NCBI GenBank assembly: GCA_022823865.1
Contig: JAJEHF010000066.1
Coordinates: forward strand, 1 to 64,000
Direction of reading: 5' to 3'
Length of the DNA stretch: 64,000 bases
DNA from: Bryobacterales bacterium
GTDB taxonomy: Bacteria > Acidobacteriota > Terriglobia > Bryobacterales > UBA6623
In this document: piece by piece, positions 44,718 through 52,901 of the stretch
Position numbering within the stretch: position 1 is the first letter of the stretch
Layout of the letters: every line of letters begins with the position of its first letter
Notes under the pieces: model-generated
What the model was told of the DNA's origin: nothing
The model's input: the letters and a program-made list of their open reading frames with translations, nothing else
The model's database searches: none
Translations under genes and position numbers: made by a program

Positions 44718-45017
44718 CTACGAGGTCTTGGCCGCAGCGAGTGGTGCCGCGAACAACTCCCGGTGATCGGCCCGGAGTCGCGATTGTGCTTCGTGGTAGG
44801 CGGCTTGCAGGCGCAACCAGAGTTTCCTCCGGGACCAACCTGCGGCTTCCAGCCGAGACGCCAGCTTGGGAGAGATACCCTCCCGGCCGTCTAGGACACG
44901 GCTCAGGGTGTCTGGCCGCACACCGATCCAAGCGGCCGCTTCAGACGCAGACATCCCGTCTGCCATCCACGCCTCTCGGACATGCATGCCAGGCTGCGGC
45001 GGGTTGCGCATTGCCAT
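44718..45017 (-). CDS. higA: HigA-type XRE antitoxin, without HigB
   Basis: A 99-residue helix-turn-helix protein of the HigA addiction-module family: PPQPGMHVREAWMADGMSAS, the recognition segment RPDTLSRVLDGREGISPKLA and RLEAAGWSRRKLWLRLQAAY. In normal loci the HigB toxin gene sits immediately upstream; here rhlE ends 17 nt upstream and no HigB-like frame is seen on either side. It would now act as an orphan repressor or is a relic. Confidence 0.8.
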   Translation of the reverse strand: MAMRNPPQPGMHVREAWMADGMSASEAAAWIGVRPDTLSRVLDGREGISPKLASRLEAAGWSRRKLWLRLQAAYHEAQSRLRADHRELFAAPLAAAKTS

Positions 45018-45034
45018 GGTCCGGCTAGGTCTCG

Positions 45035-46264
45035 CTAGGCTGCGCGCTTCCGGCGCTCGGCCTTTCTGGCTCGATTTCTGGCTCGAATCGTTGTGATGCG
45101 GTTGGTCAGGGGCACCTCCGCTGGCGCCTCTCCGCCGTCCGTCGCATATGAGAAGCCATCCAGACGCACCCTTGGAATCTTGGATCCGACAGCTCGCTCG
45201 ATCTGGCGGATGTCGGACTCCTCCTCCGGGGCCACGAGTGTGATGGCGTTTCCGGTCAACTCTGCACGGCCGGTGCGCCCCACCCTGTGGATGTAGTCCT
45301 CCGGTACGGCGGGGACGTCGAAGTTCACCACATGTCCTAAGGCTTCGACATCGATCCCCCGCGCCGCGATGTCCGTGGCCACTAGTACCCGGTACTTCCC
45401 GGCCTTGAATCCCGCGAGTGCCTTCGTGCGCTGCGCCTGCGACCGGTTTCCATGGATACGCTCGGCGGTGATGCCGTTTCGGACCAGGAGCTTGCACAGC
45501 CGATCCGCCCGGTGCTTGGTCCGGGTGAAGACCAGCGCGTCGTAGATGCGGTCGCCCTTCAGGAACTCCACCAGAAGCGCCCCTTTGAGCGTGCGGGGCA
45601 CCGGATAGAGGGCCTGAGAGATGCCAGCGGCCGGTGCAGCCTTGCGCTGAAGGGAGATCTTCACCGGATTCCGGAGGATCTCACGGGTGAGAACCTCGAT
45701 CGGCGGCGGCATCGTGGCGCTGAAGAAGAGGGTCTGCTTGGGTCTCGGCACGTGCCGGAGCACGCGCCGGATGTCAGGCAGGAAGCCCATGTCCAGCATG
45801 CGATCCGCCTCGTCCAGAACTAGGTACTTCAGCCCCGACAGGGGTGAGTGCCCGTGCTGGAAGTGATCGAGCAGGCGCCCGGGCGTGGCGACGATCACGT
45901 CAACGCCTCGCCGAAACGCCTTCACCTGCGGCCCCATTCCCACGCCGCCGTGGACGGCTGCGGCCTTGATCCCCGTATGGCGCGCCAACGCCCGCAGATC
46001 TTCCAGGAGCTGCAGGGCCAGTTCCCGGGTGGGTGCCAGGACTAGGGCCCGCGTGGTGCCCCGAGGCAGATCCACGAGCCGGTGCAGAATGGGTAGCAAG
46101 AAGGCGGCAGTCTTGCCGCTTCCCGTGGCGGCGCAGGCGAGAAGATCTCGCCCCTTGAGGGCCGGAGGGATCGCGTCCGATTGAATGGGAGTCGGGGCAG
46201 TGAACCCCAGATCGTCGACGCCCTTCAAGAGAGTCGGGTGCAATTCGATGGTAGAGAAAGACAA
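45035..46264 (-). CDS. rhlE: DEAD-box RNA helicase, RhlE group
   Basis: A 409-residue ATP-dependent RNA helicase. Motifs in order: Q motif GFTAPTPIQSDAIP, motif I AATGSGKTAAF, Ia PTRELALQL, II VLDEADRMLDMGF, III SAT, IV-V ALVFTRTKHRADRL and ATDIAARGIDV, VI HRVGRTGRA. The C-terminal tail is short and basic (NRARKAERRKR), as in RhlE. It acts in ribosome assembly or RNA decay. The start ATG at 46264 is the family start. Confidence 0.94.
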   Translation of the reverse strand: MSFSTIELHPTLLKGVDDLGFTAPTPIQSDAIPPALKGRDLLACAATGSGKTAAFLLPILHRLVDLPRGTTRALVLAPTRELALQLLEDLRALARHTGIKAAAVHGGVGMGPQVKAFRRGVDVIVATPGRLLDHFQHGHSPLSGLKYLVLDEADRMLDMGFLPDIRRVLRHVPRPKQTLFFSATMPPPIEVLTREILRNPVKISLQRKAAPAAGISQALYPVPRTLKGALLVEFLKGDRIYDALVFTRTKHRADRLCKLLVRNGITAERIHGNRSQAQRTKALAGFKAGKYRVLVATDIAARGIDVEALGHVVNFDVPAVPEDYIHRVGRTGRAELTGNAITLVAPEEESDIRQIERAVGSKIPRVRLDGFSYATDGGEAPAEVPLTNRITTIRARNRARKAERRKRAA

Positions 46265-46749
46265 GGGTATTCCTATTGCGGGGCCTCAGCAGACCGGCCG
46301 GAGAGGCCGACCCGAGAGGCCGGAGCAGAGTTTTGGGGCGAATGCTGCCCCCGAGCCGAGGAGCCTAGGTAGGATCCTAGAGGGCGGAAGTTAGCCTGAC
46401 GGTGGGGACGGTGATGAGATGGGTCGCATCCTTCGCCAGCTTGGCGGCCATACGCGTTGCCGGTTTCCAAGTGCGGGGCAACGCAGGGCGGAAGCGCCTA
46501 CCTGTCATTCTCGCACACATTCTCCGTAAACTGTTGTACCGGTCTAGTCCGACGCCGGATGAGCCCGAAGTTAGCACGGGCCGCGGGCAACCTCAGAACA
46601 GAATAGAAACGGGTCCAGGCTGCCAGCGTTACCCGCGTGCTGTAATGGTAGTGCGCTCCCCAATAACCAGTTATTGACCTTTGAGTGGCGCGCCCAGCCT
46701 CAAGTCTTCCCGCGGACGCCTTAGCGGCTTTTCCGACTTGTTTTCTCGA
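46265..46749. other. Intergenic region between rhlE and the YfiT-like gene
   Basis: Nearly 500 nt with no convincing gene. A minus-strand open frame (46377-46577) ends WKPATRMAAKLAKDATHLIT..., which could be a degraded protein end but is not recognised. It should contain the rhlE promoter and that of the 46750 gene. Confidence 0.35.
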
Positions 46750-47295
46750 ATGGAATCCATGAGCCCAGAAACTCCCGACCTCCGATATCCGATAGGGCGA
46801 TTTTTGCCCGCCGAACCAGTCATGCCAGAGGAGGTGAACGGCTGGATCGACGACATTGCGGCGCTGCCGGCGGATCTTCGTCGCGTCGTCTCCCGGTTGT
46901 CGCAACGGCAGCTTGACACCCCCTATCGCCCGGGCGGCTGGACGGTCCGGCAGGTAGTGCACCATTTGCCAGACAGCCATATGAACAGCTTTATTCGGTT
47001 CAAGTGGGCATTGACCGAGAGACGACCGATGATCAAGGCCTACGACGAGAAGGGCTGGGCAGCGCTTGCTGACTACCGGGGACCGATCGCTGATTCGCTC
47101 GACATGCTCGAAGCACTCCACGGTCGCTGGACGAGCCTGCTGCGCAGCCTGCGCTGGCCGGAATTGCAGCGCGAGTTCGTGCACCCGGAGTCGGGTCCCT
47201 CGACGCTGGCTGTGACGGTCGGCGCCTATGCTTGGCACGGCCAGCACCATCTCGCACACATCGAGCGGCTGATCGAACGCGAAGGCTGGAGCTAA
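46750..47295 (+). CDS. YfiT/DinB-family metal-dependent thiol transferase
   Basis: A 181-residue four-helix protein of the DinB superfamily. LRYPIGRFLPAEPVMPEEVNGWI (family-typical start), then RPGGWTVRQVVHHLPDSHMNS and WHGQHHLAHIERL supply the His triad for a divalent metal. YfiT-like members are annotated as bacillithiol transferases or hydrolases. ATG 46750 or 46759 both fit; nothing nearby suggests its substrate. Confidence 0.88.
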   Translation: MESMSPETPDLRYPIGRFLPAEPVMPEEVNGWIDDIAALPADLRRVVSRLSQRQLDTPYRPGGWTVRQVVHHLPDSHMNSFIRFKWALTERRPMIKAYDEKGWAALADYRGPIADSLDMLEALHGRWTSLLRSLRWPELQREFVHPESGPSTLAVTVGAYAWHGQHHLAHIERLIEREGWS

Positions 47296-47514
47296 GCGGC
47301 GGGTCCAGCTAGCCACCCAGCGTGTCTCGGACAGTCTGAGTACATCGGGGCGGCCGGCCCTAAGGGCACTGTTGGTGGATTGACCGAACTGCGCTGACCT
47401 GCCCGAATGGCCCAAAGGCCTTGTTGTCGTGACCGGATTCAGCCATGGCCCAGACCGTTGCAAAGGGAGCGCTTCCCGCAAACGCCGCTGTCGTGTGTCT
47501 TGGGATTGCAAAAC

Positions 47515-47534
47515 GTATACTCCGCAACGTATAC
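47515..47534. promoter_or_regulatory. Candidate operator of the VapB antitoxin
   Basis: AACGTATAC occurs at 47512-47520 and again at 47526-47534. The palindromic GTATAC cores are 14 nt apart and end 7 nt before the antitoxin ATG. Paired palindromes so close to the start are typical of autoregulated VapBC operons. Confidence 0.5.
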
Positions 47535-47541
47535 CGAGAGC

Positions 47542-47763
47542 ATGGCGCAAGTCACCGTTTACTTGCCCGAGGATGTCCTCGCCGTAGCGCGGAAATGCGC
47601 AATGCATGAGGGCAAGAGCCTGTCTGCGTGGGTGGGCGCACGCATTCGTGAGTCGACCTTGACCGAGTGGCCGGAAAGCCTCGTTGACCTGCTGCGCCAT
47701 GGCACCGGGGATATCGTCGAGCCCGACGACCCGCCCCCGCGGGACCGGAACCTCTTCCTGTAA
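47542..47763 (+). CDS. VapB-like ribbon-helix-helix antitoxin
   Basis: A 73-residue protein that begins MAQVTVYLPEDVLAVARKCA, a ribbon-helix-helix strand and helix, then GKSLSAWVGARIRES. The C-terminal tail (PPPRDRNLFL) is the toxin-wrapping part in VapB. It would bind the operator just upstream. Its partner VapC is broken immediately downstream. Confidence 0.75.
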   Translation: MAQVTVYLPEDVLAVARKCAMHEGKSLSAWVGARIRESTLTEWPESLVDLLRHGTGDIVEPDDPPPRDRNLFL

Positions 47764-47828
47764 CGTGTCTGTTCGATACCGGTGTCTGCGTGGCGCTCAT
47801 CAAGCGGTCCGACTCGCACCCTACATAG
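47763..47828 (+). pseudogene. VapC PIN-domain toxin remnant
   Basis: Overlapping the antitoxin stop by one base, the frame reads CLFDTGVCVALIKRS, the first strand and catalytic Asp of a PIN ribonuclease, then hits TAG at 47826. The codon at the expected start is ACG, a likely mutated ATG. Nothing of the rest of VapC is found downstream. Confidence 0.65.
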
Positions 47829-47998
47829 CTATCTCGCGAGTCCTCGGTTTCCTTGGCTGCGCGAGACAAGACCCCGGGGGTGGCCCATCCTGGCACCATC
47901 GGCAGGACGATCCCCGGTGCGGGATCGCTGCCCCTCCGGCGTCGGGGAGTGCACCAGAGTGAGACATGTAGGGTCTGATAGAATGCCCACAGAAGGCC

Positions 47999-48322
47999 AT
48001 GCCAGACACGAATTCTGCCACCGCCGAGGCCGTCGCCGCCAAGCCCGAAGCTGACGAGGCGGCCGTTCCGGAGCCGAAGAATCTGGTCGCGAAACTGGCC
48101 GACGGCACGTTCGTCAAGCGCCGGATCGAGCGCCAGCGGGCCTGCGACGAGCCCAAAGGCAAGAAGATCTGCGCCGGGCATCTCAAGCGGTGGTACGGCT
48201 ATGGAGACGAGCTTGTCGCCATGTTCGGCCGGGATCCGGAGATCTACCGCTGCGAGCGCTGCCAGATACTCTACCGGCCAAATGAATCCGAGACCGCGCG
48301 CACCGGTACGCTCGCCTTCTAG
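47999..48322 (+). CDS. Small cysteine-containing protein of unknown function
   Basis: A 107-residue protein. After an Ala/Glu/Pro-rich start (to about residue 30) it has RIERQRACDEPKGKKICAGHLKRWY (split here by no known motif) and ends YRCERCQILYRPNE. Four cysteines and a histidine could form a zinc ribbon. It lies 3 nt upstream of the methylmalonyl-CoA mutase gene and is probably cotranscribed with it, so a link to that enzyme is possible but unproven. Confidence 0.65.
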   Translation: MPDTNSATAEAVAAKPEADEAAVPEPKNLVAKLADGTFVKRRIERQRACDEPKGKKICAGHLKRWYGYGDELVAMFGRDPEIYRCERCQILYRPNESETARTGTLAF

Positions 48323-48325
48323 GCC

Positions 48326-49894
48326 GTGGGCCGGCACACAGTCTCCAGCCTCTTAGAGGAGAGGCTCTACAGCTCAGCCGACGGGTCGGTCGGCGATGGC
48401 TCGCGCCCGGGCGAGCCCCCTTATACGCGCGGCATCCATTCGCGCATGTATCTCGAACGGCTCTGGACGATGCGCCAGTTTGCCGGCTACGGCACTCCCG
48501 AGGAGACCAATCGGCGCTTCCGATTCTTGCTCGAGCAAGGCCAGACCGGGCTGTCGGTGGCCTTCGACCTGCCGACGCTGATGGGCTACGACAGCGACCA
48601 CGCAATGGCCGAGGGCGAGGTCGGCAAATGCGGCGTGGCGATCTCTTCTCTGGCCGACATGGAGGAACTCTTCGCGGAAATTCCGCTGGACCAGATCACC
48701 ACTTCGATGACGATCACGTCCTCGGCAGCCATCCTGTGGGCGATGTACTTGGTGGTGGCCGAACGGCAAGGTGCGGAATGGAGCGGACTATCCGGAACAG
48801 TCCAGAACGACATCCTCAAGGAGTTCATGGCGCAGAAGGAGTACATCTACCCGCCTCGCGAGTCGATGCGGCTGGTAGCGGACTCGATCGAGTACTCGGC
48901 CCGGCACACTCCGCGCTTCAATCCCGTTTCCATCAGCGGTTACCACATCCGCGAAGCGGGGGCGACAGCTGCGCAGGAGCTGGCGTACACGTTGGGTGCG
49001 GGCATCGCGTATGTCGAATCGACCCTGGAACGCGGGCTTGCCGTCGATGAGTTCGCGCCAAGGCTCAGCTTCTTCTTCGACGCCCACACTGACTTCTTCG
49101 AAGAGGTTGCCAAGTTCCGCGCTGCCCGGCGGGTGTGGTGCAAGGTGATGCAAGAGCGATTCGGCGCGAAGGATCCCCGATCCCTCAAGCTGCGCTTCCA
49201 TGCGCAGACGGCGGGTGTCTCGCTGACAGTGCAGCAGCCGCAGGTCAATATCGTCAGGACGGCCCTGCAGGCGCTGGCCGCGGTGCTCGGCGGCACGCAG
49301 TCGCTGCACACCAATGCCCTAGACGAGGCGTATGCCTTGCCGACGTCGGAAGCCGCTCTGCTAGCGTTGCGCACGCAGCAGGTGATCGCCGGAGAGACCG
49401 GCGTGACCCAGACGGTCGATCCGTTCGGAGGGAGCTACTTCGTGGAGCGGCTGACGGACGAGCTGGAAGCTGCCTGCTGGGAGGAGATTGGCAGGATCGA
49501 TTCTCAGGGCGGCATGGTGGCTGCCGTAGAGCGGGGCTACCCGCAGGCCGAGATCGCCAAGTCCAGTTACGACTACCAGCGTTGCGTCGAGAGCGGAGAA
49601 GTGAAGATCGTGGGAGTCAACGCGCACGCCGACGAGGTCACGGAACCGATCGAGACCTTGGTGATCGACGAACGCGTGAGCCGCCGCCAGACAGCTCGTC
49701 TGAAAGATCTGCGCGCCAAGCGGGATTCCAGTGCCGTCCAGACGGTACTTGCCAACGTTGGACAAGCCGCTGCCGGTGGCGCGAATCTGATGCCGGCGAT
49801 CTTGGAGGCGGTGCGGGCGTACGCCACGCTGGGAGAGATTTGCGACGTATTGCGGGCCGAGTTCGGCGTGTACAGCGAGCGGCCCGCGTTGTGA
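48326..49894 (+). CDS. Methylmalonyl-CoA mutase family, large catalytic subunit without B12 domain
   Basis: A 522-residue protein with the TIM-barrel substrate domain of acyl-CoA mutases: [59 protein letters not shown] and [20 protein letters not shown]. These convert methylmalonyl-CoA and succinyl-CoA (or butyryl isomers) with adenosylcobalamin. The cobalamin-binding half with DxHxxG is missing, as in organisms that encode it as a separate small subunit; that gene, the epimerase and MeaB are not in the window. The start is GTG 48326, 3 nt after the small Cys protein. Confidence 0.92.
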   Translation: MGRHTVSSLLEERLYSSADGSVGDGSRPGEPPYTRGIHSRMYLERLWTMRQFAGYGTPEETNRRFRFLLEQGQTGLSVAFDLPTLMGYDSDHAMAEGEVGKCGVAISSLADMEELFAEIPLDQITTSMTITSSAAILWAMYLVVAERQGAEWSGLSGTVQNDILKEFMAQKEYIYPPRESMRLVADSIEYSARHTPRFNPVSISGYHIREAGATAAQELAYTLGAGIAYVESTLERGLAVDEFAPRLSFFFDAHTDFFEEVAKFRAARRVWCKVMQERFGAKDPRSLKLRFHAQTAGVSLTVQQPQVNIVRTALQALAAVLGGTQSLHTNALDEAYALPTSEAALLALRTQQVIAGETGVTQTVDPFGGSYFVERLTDELEAACWEEIGRIDSQGGMVAAVERGYPQAEIAKSSYDYQRCVESGEVKIVGVNAHADEVTEPIETLVIDERVSRRQTARLKDLRAKRDSSAVQTVLANVGQAAAGGANLMPAILEAVRAYATLGEICDVLRAEFGVYSERPAL

Positions 49895-49941
49895 TGGTGC
49901 AGCGGCGCCGCAGCCCTGTCAGGGAGCGGGCAAGCGCGAGT

Positions 49942-51099
49942 TCAGGCCTTCCACTCCCGTAACCGCCCGTCTCGGGACAGCTCGTACGCGCGTCCGCGCC
50001 ACACGATGCGGCTGCCGAACAGCCCGGCGAACCAGACCAGCAGGCTGAGCCCGTCTTGCAGCGGCAGCAGCCAGAAACGCCACCACCGCAGGGTGTCGCC
50101 GAGCACGCGTCCCCCGACCGTCAGCGCTACCGATGCCCGCAAGGCGACGCACGCGCCCAGGGCCGCCCACGACCAACCCGCTCCCGATGCCGCAAGTGGC
50201 AGCAGCAGCGCCCACGGCAGAGGGTTGGCAAAGATCTCCCCCCAGTAGCCGACCGGGCGCGATCGGCGCGTGGAGCGTCGCCAGCGAAGCCGGTGGACGA
50301 GATTCTCGCGCAATGCTTGGCTGCCGATCCTGTGCTCGACGATGTGAGTAGACAGCCGGACCTCGTAGCCGGCTAGGCGAGCTTGACGGCCGACTTCGAA
50401 GTCCTCGGCCAGGAAATCACTGAACGCCTCCCACCCCCCGATGGCGTCCAGGCACGACTTGCGCACCGCCATGGTCGGTCCGACCGCGAAGTTCATGGGA
50501 GCGAGGAACTGGGCGACCAGCACGCCGCTCCAGAATTCCGTGTTCATTCCCAGGGCTTCCAGCGTCGACCACAGACTCGAGCCCGGCACGGCCCGGTAGG
50601 GACAGGTGACCACTCCGACCGCGGGATCCTCGAAGTCCTTCGAGATCTCCAATAGCAACGCCGGGTCGGCGCGGATGTCGCTGTCGCTGACGACGAGCAG
50701 TTCACCCGCCGCGGCGGCGGTCATCGCGGCCAGCGAATGCACCTTGGCATTGGGGCAGTCCGGCGCTCCGGCAACCAGCAGTTGCGCGTCTGAGTCGGGA
50801 TAGTCCGATCGCACCTCTCGCGCTATCGTCAGTGCTGGGTCGTCCGCGTCTCGCGCTGCACAAAGGACCTCGAATCGCGGATAGCTGAGGCGGAAGAAGC
50901 TGCCTAGGTTTTCGGCCAGCTCTGGCTCGTAGCCCGCCAGCGGCTTCAGCACGCTGATGGCGGGCACTTCTCCGAGGTAGGTCTTCGGCTCGCGCCTGCG
51001 CAGCAAGAACTGCCGCGCTGCCAGCAGCACCAGCACATAGTAGGCACAGCCTACGAGCACCAAGCCAGCGACAAGGGCTGGAATCGCGTCTTCCAGCAA
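49942..51099 (-). CDS. HpnI-like / ceramide-glucosyltransferase-like membrane GT
   Basis: A 385-residue GT21-like enzyme. An N-terminal helix (PALVAGLVLVGCAYYVLVLLAAR) leads to the catalytic domain: AISVLKPLAGYEPELAENL, VVSDSDIRADPALLLEI with the acidic metal site, VAVRKSCLDAIGGWEAFSDFLAEDFEVGRQ, and a Q/RxxRW site HRLRWRRSTR. Two to three C-terminal helices follow. HpnI adds GlcNAc to bacteriohopanetetrol, and close relatives glycosylate ceramides. No hopanoid genes are nearby. The likely start is TTG 51099, 8 nt after the ABC ATPase stop. Confidence 0.8.
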   Translation of the reverse strand: MLEDAIPALVAGLVLVGCAYYVLVLLAARQFLLRRREPKTYLGEVPAISVLKPLAGYEPELAENLGSFFRLSYPRFEVLCAARDADDPALTIAREVRSDYPDSDAQLLVAGAPDCPNAKVHSLAAMTAAAAGELLVVSDSDIRADPALLLEISKDFEDPAVGVVTCPYRAVPGSSLWSTLEALGMNTEFWSGVLVAQFLAPMNFAVGPTMAVRKSCLDAIGGWEAFSDFLAEDFEVGRQARLAGYEVRLSTHIVEHRIGSQALRENLVHRLRWRRSTRRSRPVGYWGEIFANPLPWALLLPLAASGAGWSWAALGACVALRASVALTVGGRVLGDTLRWWRFWLLPLQDGLSLLVWFAGLFGSRIVWRGRAYELSRDGRLREWKA

Positions 51100-51106
51100 C
51101 GCGCCG

Positions 51107-51922
51107 TCAGGCCTGCTTGTCGGGCCGGGCGCCGCCGTGATCAGCCGACCCGAACGCCGCGGCCAATGCCCACCGGGCTTCTTCGTCCTTCTCGACCTTG
51201 CCGTCGCGCAGCTGAACGATGCGGCGTGCGTACATGGCGATATCGGGCTCGTGGGTGACCAAGATGATCGTGTTGCCCTGCTTGTGCAGCACGTCGAACA
51301 CTCCCATGATCTCGGTCGACGTGGCCGTGTCGAGGTTCCCGGTCGGCTCGTCAGCCAGGATGATCGCCGGGTCTCCCACCAAGGCTCGCGCGATGGCCAC
51401 GCGCTGTCGCTGCCCGCCGGAAAGCTCACTGGGCGTGTGGTACATGCGCTCGGTGAGGTCGACTTGCGCCAAGGCGCGCTTCGCCCGCTCGGTCCGCTCG
51501 GCCGGTTGCGCGCCCGAGTACACCAGGGGCAACTCCACGTTCTGGAGAGCCGTGAGCCGGGGCAAGAGGTTGAATGTCTGAAAGACGAATCCGATCTCGC
51601 GGTTGCGGATATACGCCAGCTCGTCGTCCGACATCGTGCTGATGAGCTGGCCCGCGATGTAGTAGTCTCCGGCCGTGGGTGTGTCCAGCGCTCCGATCAG
51701 GTTCATGAAGGTGGACTTGCCCGAACCGGACGGACCCATCAACGCCACGTACTCGCCGTAGCGGATCTCCAGATCGACGCCGTTCACGGCATGGATCTGC
51801 TGATCGCCCATGATGTAGGTCTTGCGGATGCCGTAGGTGCGGATGACAATCTTTTGCTCAAGCAATTGCTTGCCGAGTGCCGCCGGATCTTGCTGCCCCA
51901 CAGTTTGCCCTGTTGCCATCAT
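51107..51922 (-). CDS. ABC transporter ATPase, MacB/LolD type
   Basis: A 271-residue ATPase: Walker [12 protein letters not shown]-loop [23 protein letters not shown] (the family mark runs over these), signature [15 protein letters not shown], Walker [13 protein letters not shown] and the H-loop VTHEPDIA. This is the MacB/LolD/FtsE group that drives non-transporting or efflux mechanotransmission. An adaptor gene precedes it by 37 nt. A FtsX/MacB-type permease is not present, so the complete transporter is elsewhere or lost. Confidence 0.9.
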   Translation of the reverse strand: MMATGQTVGQQDPAALGKQLLEQKIVIRTYGIRKTYIMGDQQIHAVNGVDLEIRYGEYVALMGPSGSGKSTFMNLIGALDTPTAGDYYIAGQLISTMSDDELAYIRNREIGFVFQTFNLLPRLTALQNVELPLVYSGAQPAERTERAKRALAQVDLTERMYHTPSELSGGQRQRVAIARALVGDPAIILADEPTGNLDTATSTEIMGVFDVLHKQGNTIILVTHEPDIAMYARRIVQLRDGKVEKDEEARWALAAAFGSADHGGARPDKQA

Positions 51923-51959
51923 TCCTAAGCTATTCTAGGCGCGAAGCTTCGCGCACTAG

Positions 51960-52889
51960 TTACTCTCTAGTCGACACCGCCAGCCGGCATTCGTCCCCCG
52001 GTCGAAGCCGCGGTGTCGGCGCCGCCAGCTTGAGCGTTGCGTCGCGCCGGGTGAACGCTAGCGGCCCCGGCACGCCGCAGGCCTCCTCGATGGCAACCAC
52101 TGTTGTGCCGGTAGAAATCTCCGTTACCAGCATGGGCAAGGCGGCCCGCGCGACCGTAGCCACGACCGCTCCACGCTCTGGCACGTCCCCGACCGCGACC
52201 AGCAGCTCCTTGACCGTCCCGTCCCAGGCGGTCTTGACCAGATAGGTCTTGGGCAGCTCTTGCAAGCGCTCCAACAGCCGTTGCGAGCGCCTCAGTTCCG
52301 CAGGCTCGGACGGTGCCTCGGCCTCGGTTTCTTGGGTGGCGGCGCGAGCCTCGCGCAGGCGCGTGCTGAGGGCTTCGAACTCCTGCCGCTTCGCCTCGAA
52401 GTCTAGGCGCGCCGCCAAGCCCTCTTCGAATAGCTCCGTCCAGCGCTGGAATTCTTCGCTGGCGCGGCGGTGGGTCTCCTCCAGCTGGTTTAGCGCCGCC
52501 ATGCGAAGGTCCCGGCTGGCACTCCGCTCGGTTGCGGCGGGCGTGGCTGCGGCGACCGCATGCGCTGCCCTCAGCTCCTCGATCTCGCGCCGCACGGCGG
52601 CCTTGGATTCCTCCAGCGCCAAGTCTTCGAATTCGATCAGGGCGTCGCCCTCGGAGACGACTTCCCCGGTCCGGGCTCGCAATGCCAGCACGCGACCGCC
52701 CCGCCTTGCCTTGACCGGCGCGTCGAGCGTGGCCACGGCCACCGCCGTCAGCTCGGCCGTGTTAGTCTTCGGCGGTTCTAGCTCGATCGCGCCGCTCCAG
52801 ATTCCCGGCTCCCACCCGCAGCCCGCGACCATGGCGCTGAGGAGCGCCAGCAAGGCGCTGGCTGGCGCTTTGGCCGGCTCGGGTGCCAT
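51960..52889 (-). CDS. Periplasmic adaptor lipoprotein of the MacA/HlyD type
   Basis: A 309-residue protein. A signal with a lipobox-like AMVAGC suggests lipidation of Cys24. Next are a biotinyl/lipoyl-like strand pair (RGGRVLALRARTGEVVSEGD), a coiled-coil hairpin (about 85-190, rich in Glu/Ala/Arg) and a beta domain (VGDVPERGAVVATVARAA). It is shorter than MacA. It lies between ubiD and the MacB-type ATPase in one apparent operon and probably works with that ATPase. Confidence 0.78.
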   Translation of the reverse strand: MAPEPAKAPASALLALLSAMVAGCGWEPGIWSGAIELEPPKTNTAELTAVAVATLDAPVKARRGGRVLALRARTGEVVSEGDALIEFEDLALEESKAAVRREIEELRAAHAVAAATPAATERSASRDLRMAALNQLEETHRRASEEFQRWTELFEEGLAARLDFEAKRQEFEALSTRLREARAATQETEAEAPSEPAELRRSQRLLERLQELPKTYLVKTAWDGTVKELLVAVGDVPERGAVVATVARAALPMLVTEISTGTTVVAIEEACGVPGPLAFTRRDATLKLAAPTPRLRPGDECRLAVSTRE

Positions 52890-52901
52890 GCAGCCCCGAT
52901 C

